This document shows positions 7,206 through 14,721 of a stretch of 15,850 nucleotides of DNA, in pieces. The stretch is taken from contig DHEF01000002.1 of assembly GCA_002399735.1 (NCBI GenBank), forward strand, positions 1-15,850, read 5' to 3'. Each line of letters starts with the position of its first letter. Positions within the stretch are counted from its first letter, which is position 1. Source of the stretch: Chitinophagaceae bacterium UBA4857. Lineage in GTDB: Bacteria; Bacteroidota; Bacteroidia; Chitinophagales; Chitinophagaceae. The translations under genes and the position numbers were made by a program. Under the pieces are notes generated by a model. That model did no database searches and was not told the origin of the DNA. It saw only the letters and a list, made by a program, of their open reading frames with translations.

Positions 7206-7445
7206 CTATTGTAGCTGTATGATTATTTTGTTATAAGCTGCATAGCCCTGAGCAACGTCCCTTGCGTCGCACTCTTCGTCGTTCTGTTCTTTGTGCATCA
7301 TCGTGTTTATATACAGTAATCTTATAAAACTTTGAATGGTTTTAACACCCAGCAAATTGAAATAATTGACATCTTTCAATTGCTCCAATTGATTAAATAT
7401 AATTTCTGTTATAGAATATATGTGTTTTGCTATACATAGAAACAA
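7206..7445 (-). CDS. Doubtful small ORF overlapping a dispersed repeat
   Basis: An open frame for 79 residues, upstream of the efflux operon on the same strand. The N-terminal two-thirds is hydrophobic and Ile/Leu/Asn-rich, as expected from AT-rich non-coding DNA. The C-terminal third (HKEQNDEECDARDVAQGYAA) falls inside the repeat-like sequence at 7236-7270, whose related copy at 10491-10526 does not sit in a gene. No recognised domain, no signal peptide, no ribosome binding site. Most likely the frame is a by-product of the repeat. Confidence 0.2.
   Translation of the reverse strand: MFLCIAKHIYSITEIIFNQLEQLKDVNYFNLLGVKTIQSFIRLLYINTMMHKEQNDEECDARDVAQGYAAYNKIIIQLQ
7236..7270 (-). repeat. Dispersed ~36-bp repeat, copy A
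   Basis: Read on the minus strand this copy begins GCGACGCAAGGGACG and ends with TCAGGGCTATGCAGCT. It aligns with copy B at 10491-10526 at 28 of 36 positions with one single-base gap, in opposite orientation. It is noticeably richer in GC than the surrounding DNA. Similar 'GCGACGCAAGGGA' tracts seem common between genes in Chitinophagaceae; I cannot check this here. Confidence 0.55.
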
Positions 7446-7877
7446 AACAAAAGTTGTTATTAGCTATAGTTTTAATCTTTATCTACAATCAGTTTTAAAA
7501 TAGGCTAAAAGACAAGGAATACTTTACATTATTTACATAGTATTATTTAAAATATTATACGTCAATAATTAAATATTAAAAAAAAAATATATAAATGTGA
7601 AAATATGTTTTTAAAAAACTATATAAATAGTTTACGAATGCCTTTGGATAGTCTTTTTTAATAAATTATTGCCTCTTTATTTAAAATTAAATGAATGTGC
7701 TATTCATTCTAAAAAACACAACATAGATTGGACGCATTGGTGAATTATTATAATAATACTTATATGTTGTAAAAATGATAACGGTTTGATTTTTGTAAAG
7801 GATACTGTGTTTTATTAATATTATTAAATGCTGACAATAATATAAGTTTATAAACAAACATACTATTAAAAAAAAAT
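7446..7877. other. Very AT-rich intergenic region
   Basis: No coding frame is credible in these 432 bases, which consist largely of A and T runs. Two small inverted repeats are present: AAACTAT/ATAGTTT at 7616-7622 and 7627-7633, and AATGAAT/ATTCATT at 7690-7696 and 7702-7708. The region must contain the promoter of the lipoprotein gene at 7878, but no clear TTTG / TAnnTTTG pair could be chosen. The contrast with the flanking genes suggests an accessory locus. Confidence 0.6.
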
Positions 7878-9029
7878 ATGAATATTAGAAGAAAGCTGAT
7901 TTTAACAAGTGTTACATGGGTGTTGATAGGTATTTCCTGTATAACGCTATTACTCCAATCTTGTCAAAGGGAACGAGATCCTTTAGATAGTACCAACCCT
8001 GAATGGGATAATACAAAAGATCATTTTCCTGTATATACGATAGGAGATGCAACCTATATTGTAAAAGAAGATGGTAGCCTTTGGGCCAGAGGCCATGTAT
8101 TCAGTAGCTTTCCCGGAACAAATGCCAAGGGCTATACGCTAATAGAAGATGGTGTAAAAAAAATTGCAAATGGAAATATTAGTAATCGCCTGTATGTGCT
8201 TAAAAAAGACAACTCGGTATGGCGCTCACCAATTATATCCTACTCAGAAGAAGCAGATTTTTTTCAACAAAAAACAACAGAAAAAATAACAGATAACGCA
8301 AAAGATGTACTTACCGGACGAAATTTTGCAGTAATACTAAAATTAGATGGCACCGTTTGGGCAATTGGTCAAGACACGTATGGGCAGTTTGGATTAGGAG
8401 TAACAACAAATCAAGAACTGCCTCTTATACAAATCGCAATTGATGTGAAACAAATTGCTGCAGGGTATAGTAATATTTATCTTTTAAAAAATGATAATAG
8501 TTTATGGTCGGCAGGTAACAATATCTACGGAAAATTAGGTTACCCTTCTACAGAATACCAACTTACCTTCAAAAAAGTAATGGACGATGTTAAAATAGTA
8601 CGTGCGACAGAAAACAATGTAATGTTAGTAAAAACCGATGGGTCTGCCTGGTCATTTGGTAGTAATGCTAATGGAAATCAGGGGATTAATGAATCTTCGC
8701 AAAACCCAACATACCCCCATACGATTGCGGATGGCGTAAAAGATGTGTTTCCTATGGGGTTTACATCTTTTTACCTTAAAGATGATGGTACACTTTGGGC
8801 ATGCGGTTCTAACAGCTACGGCCAAATGGGAGTAGCATTACCCCAAAGGAGTTTACAATTTATTCAAATTGCAGAACGTGTAGATTATATGTCAACACTT
8901 TCTTTCTGTACCCATATTATTATACTACAGGATAAAAAATATAGAATGGCCGGTCGCAACCGGTATAAAGAACTACAACAGTCCGATATAGAGAGTTTTA
9001 AAACATTTACAGACTTTGTAATGCCTTAA
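7878..9029 (+). CDS. RCC1-like seven-blade beta-propeller lipoprotein
   Basis: A 383-residue protein with a hydrophobic N-terminus and a lipobox LLQSC, giving lipid attachment at Cys29. The rest is built of a repeated 'L-K-x-D-G-S-x-W-x-x-G-x-N-x-Y-G-Q-x-G' unit, as in RCC1 / alpha-tubulin-suppressor repeats. Repeat starts lie near residues 62, 108, 154, 203, 250, 300 and 350, a period of 46-50, so seven blades. Blades 3, 4 and 6 are most canonical (TVWAIGQDTYGQFGLG in blade 3); blades 1, 2 and 7 are degenerate. RCC1 repeats serve mostly in protein binding; no enzymatic site is visible. The residues after the lipid Cys (QRERD) may be a surface-export signal, which is uncertain. It is first in a co-directional trio, 49 bases before the next gene, and its coding sequence is AT-rich. 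Confidence 0.85.
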   Translation: MNIRRKLILTSVTWVLIGISCITLLLQSCQRERDPLDSTNPEWDNTKDHFPVYTIGDATYIVKEDGSLWARGHVFSSFPGTNAKGYTLIEDGVKKIANGNISNRLYVLKKDNSVWRSPIISYSEEADFFQQKTTEKITDNAKDVLTGRNFAVILKLDGTVWAIGQDTYGQFGLGVTTNQELPLIQIAIDVKQIAAGYSNIYLLKNDNSLWSAGNNIYGKLGYPSTEYQLTFKKVMDDVKIVRATENNVMLVKTDGSAWSFGSNANGNQGINESSQNPTYPHTIADGVKDVFPMGFTSFYLKDDGTLWACGSNSYGQMGVALPQRSLQFIQIAERVDYMSTLSFCTHIIILQDKKYRMAGRNRYKELQQSDIESFKTFTDFVMP

Positions 9030-9078
9030 TATCAGCCTTGTCCAAAGTTTCATCAATCTTTAACATGTATAAATTAAT

Positions 9079-9762
9079 ATGTTTTTTGTAATTAATAACA
9101 TTCAACAAGCAGTTTATAATACTCTTGAACTTCAAAACCCTAAAAAAGCTGATAATCCAATGTCGTTTAGGGTTTACAGGCGTTTAACACGTACTGCTTT
9201 ATTTAGTGTACATTCAAAAAAGGCATTTGGTGAATTTAGAGATGAAGTGGAAGGGAAGAATATTTCTACTCGTTTTTGGACTCAACAAATGAAGGCTTTT
9301 GCTGCAGAAAAAGTAAGTGAAATAGTAAAATTACCCTATATTTTTAAATTCACCATTTTGGGTTGGATTTTTTGTGTACTGGTAGTAGCTGTATTTACGA
9401 TGCTTATTTATAACGAAACAAAGCCGCCAGTAAAAAAGCCTGCGGAATATTTAGCCATGGAAGCAAGCCCTTTACCTGGCGACATTTACTTTGGTCATTT
9501 TGAAGCCTTTAATGAACCGGGCAAAACAATTGCTTCAAATATTGGTTTTGGCTGGTTTATTATTGTCAATAAAGATGGCGATAACTATTATGTTTCAAAA
9601 TCTACGCAAATGAACAAAACGTATAGACCAAAAGAAGAGTTGAATAACACAGACTTTGAAAGTGAACATACATCGTTTAAGATTATTGAACAAACGGGGT
9701 TTCTGATAAATATGAAATCTGTTGACGGTAAAACAACCTTGTATATAACTGATAAAAAATAA
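9079..9762 (+). CDS. Unrecognised single-span membrane protein
   Basis: 227 residues, no recognised family. The first 90 residues are polar and basic (FRVYRRLTRTALFSVHSKKA, 30-49), probably cytoplasmic. One hydrophobic span lies at about 91-111 (FTILGWIFCVLVVAVFTMLI). A C-terminal domain of about 110 residues follows, with aromatic/Gly-rich beta-like segments (LPGDIYFGHF, IGFGWFIIVNKDGDNYYVS). The topology is therefore probably N-in/C-out. The start is the ATG at 9079; an in-frame ATG at 9160 (residue 28) is a possible alternative. The stop is 10 bases from the next gene's start, so the two are almost certainly co-transcribed and may act together. Function unknown. Confidence 0.75.
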   Translation: MFFVINNIQQAVYNTLELQNPKKADNPMSFRVYRRLTRTALFSVHSKKAFGEFRDEVEGKNISTRFWTQQMKAFAAEKVSEIVKLPYIFKFTILGWIFCVLVVAVFTMLIYNETKPPVKKPAEYLAMEASPLPGDIYFGHFEAFNEPGKTIASNIGFGWFIIVNKDGDNYYVSKSTQMNKTYRPKEELNNTDFESEHTSFKIIEQTGFLINMKSVDGKTTLYITDKK

Positions 9763-9772
9763 GACGACAAGC

Positions 9773-10324
9773 ATGAAAACTATCGGAATTATTTTATTGG
9801 TAATAATTGGAGGTATTGGTTTGTTTATATGTTTACTATATGCAACTGTTAAAGCAAAGACCACCAGTCTTAACCAATATCAGCCTTTTAACGAATGGAT
9901 AGGAAAAACCGTTAAGTTGAATAAAGAAGTGGTTTTGTTTAAAGATAAAATTTCGACGAATAAAAATTATGATTATCCGTTTATTATGTTGGATAGTTTG
10001 CATCCGAAATGGAAGTATGTAGAAGAGCGTACGACTATGGCAGAACCGGATTTGGAAATGATTGTTAAACTTTCGGTAGGAACAATATTAAAGTTTGATA
10101 AAGCGATACAATATACAAACGGAGTATCCGGTTCATCTTATCCCACGATATTTGGAATCATAACAACTAAGAGTAGGGAGTATAAAATTGGTTATCAATG
10201 GGGGAATATAGATATTGGCAAAAAATACGATAAAGTGGAAAAATGCTGGCACTTTCATCAGGCTCCCTGGCAGGAGAAACAGGACACAGCTTTTTATGCT
10301 TTGCCTATAGCAAATTTTTGGTAA
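9773..10324 (+). CDS. Unrecognised membrane-anchored protein
   Basis: 183 residues, no recognised family. An N-terminal hydrophobic segment (about 4-25, IGIILLVIIGGIGLFICLLY) is not followed by a good cleavage site, so it probably anchors the protein with the remainder outside the cytoplasm. The soluble part has alternating beta-like stretches and several Trp/Tyr residues (W42, W80, W143, W159, W166). Cys157 and His160/His162 sit together in KCWHFHQAPW near the C-terminus, but no known motif fits. It follows the preceding membrane protein by 10 bases and the two share no obvious similarity. The pair could be a partner or immunity-type arrangement, which is pure guesswork. Confidence 0.75.
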   Translation: MKTIGIILLVIIGGIGLFICLLYATVKAKTTSLNQYQPFNEWIGKTVKLNKEVVLFKDKISTNKNYDYPFIMLDSLHPKWKYVEERTTMAEPDLEMIVKLSVGTILKFDKAIQYTNGVSGSSYPTIFGIITTKSREYKIGYQWGNIDIGKKYDKVEKCWHFHQAPWQEKQDTAFYALPIANFW

Positions 10325-10417
10325 ACACATTGGGATATGGTATTGCCCTAGTAATAAAATTCACTAAAGTCCCTGTAGTATATTATTGGTACTTATACAA
10401 AATTTAATAATTATAAA

Positions 10418-10450
10418 AACAGTGCAGCAGGAATAACGGGCTGCACTGTT
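10418..10450 (-). terminator. 11-bp hairpin between convergent genes
   Basis: AACAGTGCAGC (10418-10428) pairs perfectly with GCTGCACTGTT (10440-10450) over an 11-base loop. On the minus strand the stem is followed by a T-rich tail, making it a rho-independent terminator for the peptidase gene, whose stop lies about 90 bases away. On the plus strand it may also stop transcripts of the membrane-protein pair. Confidence 0.75.
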
Positions 10451-10490
10451 ATGTATCAATTGCTTAATAGTATTACTGCAGTTGAACGGA

Positions 10491-10526
10491 GCGTCGCAAG
10501 GGATGATCCATCAGGGAACTGCAGCT
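10491..10526 (+). repeat. Dispersed ~36-bp repeat, copy B
   Basis: Begins GCGTCGCAAGGGATG and ends TCAGGGAACTGCAGCT; 28 of 36 positions match copy A (7236-7270, opposite strand). This copy also sits in an 8-bp inverted repeat, CTGCAGTT at 10476-10483 and AACTGCAG at 10517-10524, so it could fold as a hairpin. It lies between the convergent membrane-protein and peptidase genes. Confidence 0.55.
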
Positions 10527-10538
10527 GGTAACAAAAAA

Positions 10539-12983
10539 TTAAAATCCTTTTGCCGGTTTAGTTTTGTTTTCAGCAGGTGGATTTTTTACATACTTCTCCA
10601 ACCATTCAAATTGCTCGGCCAAGGTATGCATAATGCTTTCTTTTGCCTGGTAACCATGGCTTTCAAATGGCAGACTTACAAATTTTACCGTACCACCATG
10701 GCCTTTAATGGCATTAAACATACGTTCACTTTGAATAGGGTAGGTGCCGGTGTTGTTATCGGCATCGCCATGTATTAACAACAACGGTGTTTTAATTTTA
10801 TCGGCATAACTAAACGGACTCATACCGTTATATAATTCAGGTGCTTGCCAGTAAGTACGGTCTTCGTTTTGAAAGCCAAATGGGGTAAGTGTACGATTGT
10901 ACGCACCACTGCGGGCAATACCACCTTTAAATAAATTGGTATGCGCTAATAAATTGGCCGTCATAAATGCACCGTAACTATGTCCGCCAACGGCTACGCG
11001 GTTAGCATCGCCAACACCTAATGATGATAATTTTTTAATAGCCGCTTCGGCATTCATGCGTAATTGATCAACAAAATTATCATTAGGCTTTTTAGCAGTG
11101 TCAGTAGCCACAATGGGCATTTCGGCATTGTTTAATACAGCATAACCCTGGGTTACATAGTATATTGGCGAACCCCAACTTAATAAAGTAAAGCGGTGTT
11201 TACTACCACGTATTTGTGCAGCATCCGCAGCAGAATTATATTCGGCAGGGTAGGCCCATATTACCACCGGTAATGGCCCGTCACGTTTTGCATCGTAACC
11301 TTTTGGTAAATACAAATCGCCGGTAAGTGTTACACCATCTTCACGTTGATAAGAAATTTTTTCTTTGCTCACACCATCTAATTGTCGGTAGGGATTTGTA
11401 AACTGCGTTAATTGAATATCGGCCACACGTAAGCGTAAGTTTTTAAGCCAGTAATTAGGTACTTCGCTTTCCGTTTCTTTACGGGTAATAATGGTTAGTT
11501 TGTTGGGATCTAATACACGGGTTATAGATTCAAAACTACCTTCTTTGCTACGCCAGAGTGTATCTGCTTTTTTAGTATGCAGGTCAAACGATAATAGGAA
11601 AGGCAAATCGCCTTTTGGTGAACTACCCGTTGTATTGTTAAACAAAATTTTATTGCCATTATCAATAGTAACAGCAACATTACGTCCGTATTGATTAGGC
11701 ACTGTAACCACAAAGCCGGGGTTGCTGTAAGCGTCGGTTGTGTTGCGGGTAATAATAGCTTCTAAGTCACCGGTAACCGTAAAGTAGCGGTCAATTTGTG
11801 TTACTTGTTTACTGCGTAAACCTTCGGTTACTAAGGCGTTTTCACCATCGCTCCAGGTAATGCCCATGTAGCGCATTTTTGTTTTAAACAATTCTTCGCT
11901 TGTACCTGTAAAGGGTGCTTTTAATTGATACACAGCATCACGAAACTCAGCCTTGTTTTTAATTAAACCACTATCCAATGCCTGACACCATAACAAGGTT
12001 GCGGGTTCGTTGCTGCGCCAGGTATAATTGCGGGGGCCTGTTTGTACATTATCGTTACCACCCGGTGCCGTTTCACTGGATGGTAGTTTGGCAATATGTT
12101 TTACCAACTTGCCGCTTGCATCTAACACATCTAGTGATGAATTAAAGCCTGACGCAGGTACTAAATAAGAAAAAGGTTTAACCAATGTACGCGCCAGAAA
12201 ATACTTTTTATCGGGTGATGCATTAACGGAAGTATAAATGCCGGGCTGGCCAATCTTCGTTTCAACACCATTGGTGTTTTTTACAAATTGTGCGGTAGCA
12301 TAAAAGGCAAACAATTCTTCGTCGTAAGGCGATTTAATCATGTCCTGATAAGTAGGACGGGGTGAAGCTTTGCCATAGTTTTCCTGCACGGTTGGCCCTT
12401 TTGGTGCCAACGGTTTAGCTGGTGCTGCACTAACTGGTTTTACAATTACTTGATAAACTAAGGTGTTATTGTCCAACCATTCAATGCCATTCATAATAAG
12501 GTTAACCGGCTGTTTATTTACTTTGAAGGCTTTACGGGTGGCAATATCAATAACATACACATCATTGCCGGTATTGGTGGTATGGGTAAGCGCAATTTTT
12601 TTACTGTTATCGCTCCAGCTAATGTTTGATGCAGCTAATGGATTGGGTAGGCCTGTTATTTTAAGTTCTTGCCCGCCTTTTATACTTTTTAAATAGAGGT
12701 TGTTAATATAGGTTTGCCGACTGGGCGAAAAGTTGCGTGGGTTAATACGTAAGCCGGCAATTTTTAATTCCGGTTGAGCCAGCTCTTCAATAGAAGGATA
12801 ACTGTTTCTGTCTAAGAAAAGTATCCATTCGCCATTTTCGCTAATACTAACCGATGGGGTAGGTTTAGTGGATACAAGGTCAGCTATATCCTTTGGTGGT
12901 GTTTTATAACCTACATCGTCTTGTGCTATTGTATAATTAGCCGAGGTTAATAATAAAAAGGCAAAAAGGCTTTGTTTTATCAT
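10539..12983 (-). CDS. Secreted S9D-type prolyl-oligopeptidase family serine peptidase (glutamyl endopeptidase-like)
   Basis: 814 residues with a signal peptide (MIKQSLFAFLLLTSANYTIA, cut before QDD), so periplasmic or secreted. Residues of about 40-530 form the beta-propeller that gates the active site, and about 540-800 form the alpha/beta-hydrolase catalytic domain. The triad is complete: Ser669 in GGHSYGAF, Asp742 in HGDADNN, and His776 in ESHGY. GGHSYGAFMTANLLAH and ARSGAYNRTLTPFGFQNEDR match what I recall of the plant chloroplast glutamyl peptidase (MEROPS S9D), so cleavage after Glu is likely but unproven. Length is normal for a bacterial secreted S9D enzyme. The last residues (NPPAENKTKPAKGF) are a loose polar tail. 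The gene is monocistronic, with its own terminator-like hairpin downstream. It probably serves in peptide breakdown for nutrition or envelope turnover. Confidence 0.93.
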   Translation of the reverse strand: MIKQSLFAFLLLTSANYTIAQDDVGYKTPPKDIADLVSTKPTPSVSISENGEWILFLDRNSYPSIEELAQPELKIAGLRINPRNFSPSRQTYINNLYLKSIKGGQELKITGLPNPLAASNISWSDNSKKIALTHTTNTGNDVYVIDIATRKAFKVNKQPVNLIMNGIEWLDNNTLVYQVIVKPVSAAPAKPLAPKGPTVQENYGKASPRPTYQDMIKSPYDEELFAFYATAQFVKNTNGVETKIGQPGIYTSVNASPDKKYFLARTLVKPFSYLVPASGFNSSLDVLDASGKLVKHIAKLPSSETAPGGNDNVQTGPRNYTWRSNEPATLLWCQALDSGLIKNKAEFRDAVYQLKAPFTGTSEELFKTKMRYMGITWSDGENALVTEGLRSKQVTQIDRYFTVTGDLEAIITRNTTDAYSNPGFVVTVPNQYGRNVAVTIDNGNKILFNNTTGSSPKGDLPFLLSFDLHTKKADTLWRSKEGSFESITRVLDPNKLTIITRKETESEVPNYWLKNLRLRVADIQLTQFTNPYRQLDGVSKEKISYQREDGVTLTGDLYLPKGYDAKRDGPLPVVIWAYPAEYNSAADAAQIRGSKHRFTLLSWGSPIYYVTQGYAVLNNAEMPIVATDTAKKPNDNFVDQLRMNAEAAIKKLSSLGVGDANRVAVGGHSYGAFMTANLLAHTNLFKGGIARSGAYNRTLTPFGFQNEDRTYWQAPELYNGMSPFSYADKIKTPLLLIHGDADNNTGTYPIQSERMFNAIKGHGGTVKFVSLPFESHGYQAKESIMHTLAEQFEWLEKYVKNPPAENKTKPAKGF

Positions 12984-13076
12984 ACTGGGTTGTTTTGATG
13001 AGTAGATTGCAATTTAAAACATTAAACTAATAGTTTTATATAGGTAATATAACAATAGTATTAAACAAGTAAAAAC

Positions 13077-13111
13077 AAAAAAGGCAGTTGAGTACTTCAA
13101 CTGCCTTTTTT
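13077..13111 (-). terminator. Strong rho-independent terminator
   Basis: GGCAGTTGA (13083-13091) pairs with TCAACTGCC (13097-13105) over a five-base loop. The flanking A6/T6 runs extend the stem to 15 bp, and a long T tract follows on the minus strand. It lies 16 bases past the stop of the triple-repeat lipoprotein gene. Confidence 0.85.
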
Positions 13112-13126
13112 ATAAAAAAAATAAAC

Positions 13127-14602
13127 TTAGGGATAAACTCCTTCAAACTCACCATTTGTAATAACTACATTGTTTCCATCGTCATCTTTTGCGGTTCCTG
13201 AAAAAGTTCCTTTAATTGTTTTTGTTGTAGTGTTATGACTGGTTACTTTAATAGTCATATTAGAGCCAGTTACGGAGAAATCTGCTACATAATTAGCATC
13301 TGGTTCATCTATTAAATACATAAATGTTGCTAAATTACCTGTTGCTACATTTGTTTTGTATTCTTCATTATTATTTATAGTGCCATTTCCGTCAGTTATA
13401 TCTATTCGTATGCTTTCTCCACCAGCGGTATTATTACCTATATACTCAAAATGAGCAAAGGTAAAGCCTCCTACAGAAGTAGTTTGGTAATCTGTATAAT
13501 AAGTTGAGCCTTGATACTCTTTAGTTCCTATTTTAAATTTCCAGTTTATTACCGGAGGCCCTGAAACAACAATATCACCCGTACAGGTTTCTCCATTAAC
13601 ACCAGTAATAGTTATTGTTTTATTACCTGCAGTTGCCGGTTTGCCGGTACCATTTAAGGTTATATCATTAGCACCAATGGCGCTTATTTGACCAGAACCT
13701 GAAAAGCTCATCCCGTCGGCAGTATTGGTGGTAATGCTGTATGGGCCTACAGTAGTAGCATTTACAGTTATTTTAATAGTATTGGCAGAACCTAATTGTG
13801 TATTTGCAGCATATACACCGTTAACAACAATTGAGTTGCAATCAAAAGTATATTCAGCAGGGCCAACAACAGTCACGCCAAAAGTGCATGAGTTAGGCCC
13901 GGCAATAGGAATATCAAAAGCACCTACTGCTACAGGTGTTCCGCTACCATTTAATGTAATGGTGGTTGGTCCCGGGTCAATTAATGCACCAGTGCCTTTA
14001 AAAGTTATACCGTTAGTGGTAGTAGTGGTAATATCATAAACGCCAATGGCGGTAACATTTACTTTTAATGTAACCGTGTTGCTATTGTTTAAGGCAATTC
14101 CCAGGCCATAAACACCATCTACAATAGCATCTGCACAAGCATTTGGTGCTCCAACTAAATCAAAAGCGGCAGGGCCACTTGCCCCTTCGGGTAATACACT
14201 TACTGCTATATTGCATTCTGTGTCTTTGTAACGTACGGTAAAGTTACTGATTGCCTTAGTTTGTGGCGTTCCATTACTTAATAGTTTCACCGTGTTTATC
14301 CCTGCTTCGGTAAAATAGCCTTGTGCTTTAAATGAAAAACCATTAACGGTATCGGTAACAATGGTATAAGATCCGGGTGTAGTTACTTCTACATCTACTT
14401 CTATATAATTGTCGGCGGTTAAGGCCACAGTAGCTTCATAAATGCCCACAACGTTTTTAGGCAAACAGTCGCCCGAACTTTCACTTTGTAAAGAACCATC
14501 GGAAGGGCCAAAACCTGTTTCAAAACTTTTTTCCTTTGCACAGCCCACAAATAGTAATGTAAAACATGCCAAACTTAAAAATGCCAGTACTTGTTTTCTC
14601 AT
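13127..14602 (-). CDS. Lipoprotein with three cysteine-bracketed Ig-like repeats and a C-terminal beta domain
   Basis: 491 residues. A signal peptide with lipobox LFVGC gives lipid attachment at Cys21. Three repeats of about 100 residues follow. Each has a Cys, nine residues later a Tyr in a GxY motif, then a 'V-T-x-x-G-x-Y-x-I-x-T' strand, 'nG-x-x-F-x-G-x-G', 'I-x-L-x-G-x-G-x-P', and a closing Cys about 75 residues after the Tyr. Cys pairs are C46/C130, C156/C239 and C255/C340. The pattern suggests Ig-like beta-sandwiches, possibly with one disulfide each. Residues about 350-491 are a different beta-rich domain ending with 'FSGTAKDDDGNNVVITNGEF', a pattern I associate with DUF6252-like Bacteroidota lipoproteins. 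Probably an envelope or surface adhesin or structural protein; function unknown. No other gene shares its transcript, and a strong terminator follows. Confidence 0.8.
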   Translation of the reverse strand: MRKQVLAFLSLACFTLLFVGCAKEKSFETGFGPSDGSLQSESSGDCLPKNVVGIYEATVALTADNYIEVDVEVTTPGSYTIVTDTVNGFSFKAQGYFTEAGINTVKLLSNGTPQTKAISNFTVRYKDTECNIAVSVLPEGASGPAAFDLVGAPNACADAIVDGVYGLGIALNNSNTVTLKVNVTAIGVYDITTTTTNGITFKGTGALIDPGPTTITLNGSGTPVAVGAFDIPIAGPNSCTFGVTVVGPAEYTFDCNSIVVNGVYAANTQLGSANTIKITVNATTVGPYSITTNTADGMSFSGSGQISAIGANDITLNGTGKPATAGNKTITITGVNGETCTGDIVVSGPPVINWKFKIGTKEYQGSTYYTDYQTTSVGGFTFAHFEYIGNNTAGGESIRIDITDGNGTINNNEEYKTNVATGNLATFMYLIDEPDANYVADFSVTGSNMTIKVTSHNTTTKTIKGTFSGTAKDDDGNNVVITNGEFEGVYP

Positions 14603-14721
14603 ATAAGGGTTTAAATAATTACTACGAAAATATATAAATATTTACTCTAAACTGGTTTTTTAGGGATGCAGGATTATGAACACTGGAAAGAACTGATTAC
14701 TTTACAACTTTATTGTACAAC
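14603..14721. promoter_or_regulatory. Divergent promoter region
   Basis: These 119 AT-rich bases separate two genes pointing away from each other, so both promoters should lie here. On the minus strand TATATTTT (around 14625-14632) is one base off the TAnnTTTG -7 box, but no TTTG lies at the proper distance. No convincing plus-strand pair was found. No operator dyad was seen. Confidence 0.4.

Noticed and set aside
7744..7757. Perfect 14-bp palindrome ATTATTATAATAAT
   Set aside because: It is made only of A and T in a very AT-rich stretch, so it is expected by chance.
7878..10324. Toxin-antitoxin or defence island
   Set aside because: No nuclease, ATPase, toxin or helix-turn-helix motif is visible in the three proteins; only membrane anchoring and propeller repeats can be supported.
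14625..14632. TATATTTT as -7 box for the triple-repeat lipoprotein gene
   Set aside because: One mismatch to TAnnTTTG but no TTTG at about 19 bases upstream; the nearest TTTA is only 13 bases away.
14713..14721. TTG start for the Asp-box propeller protein
   Set aside because: The ATG at 14722 directly precedes a typical signal peptide, and the extra MYN residues add nothing.
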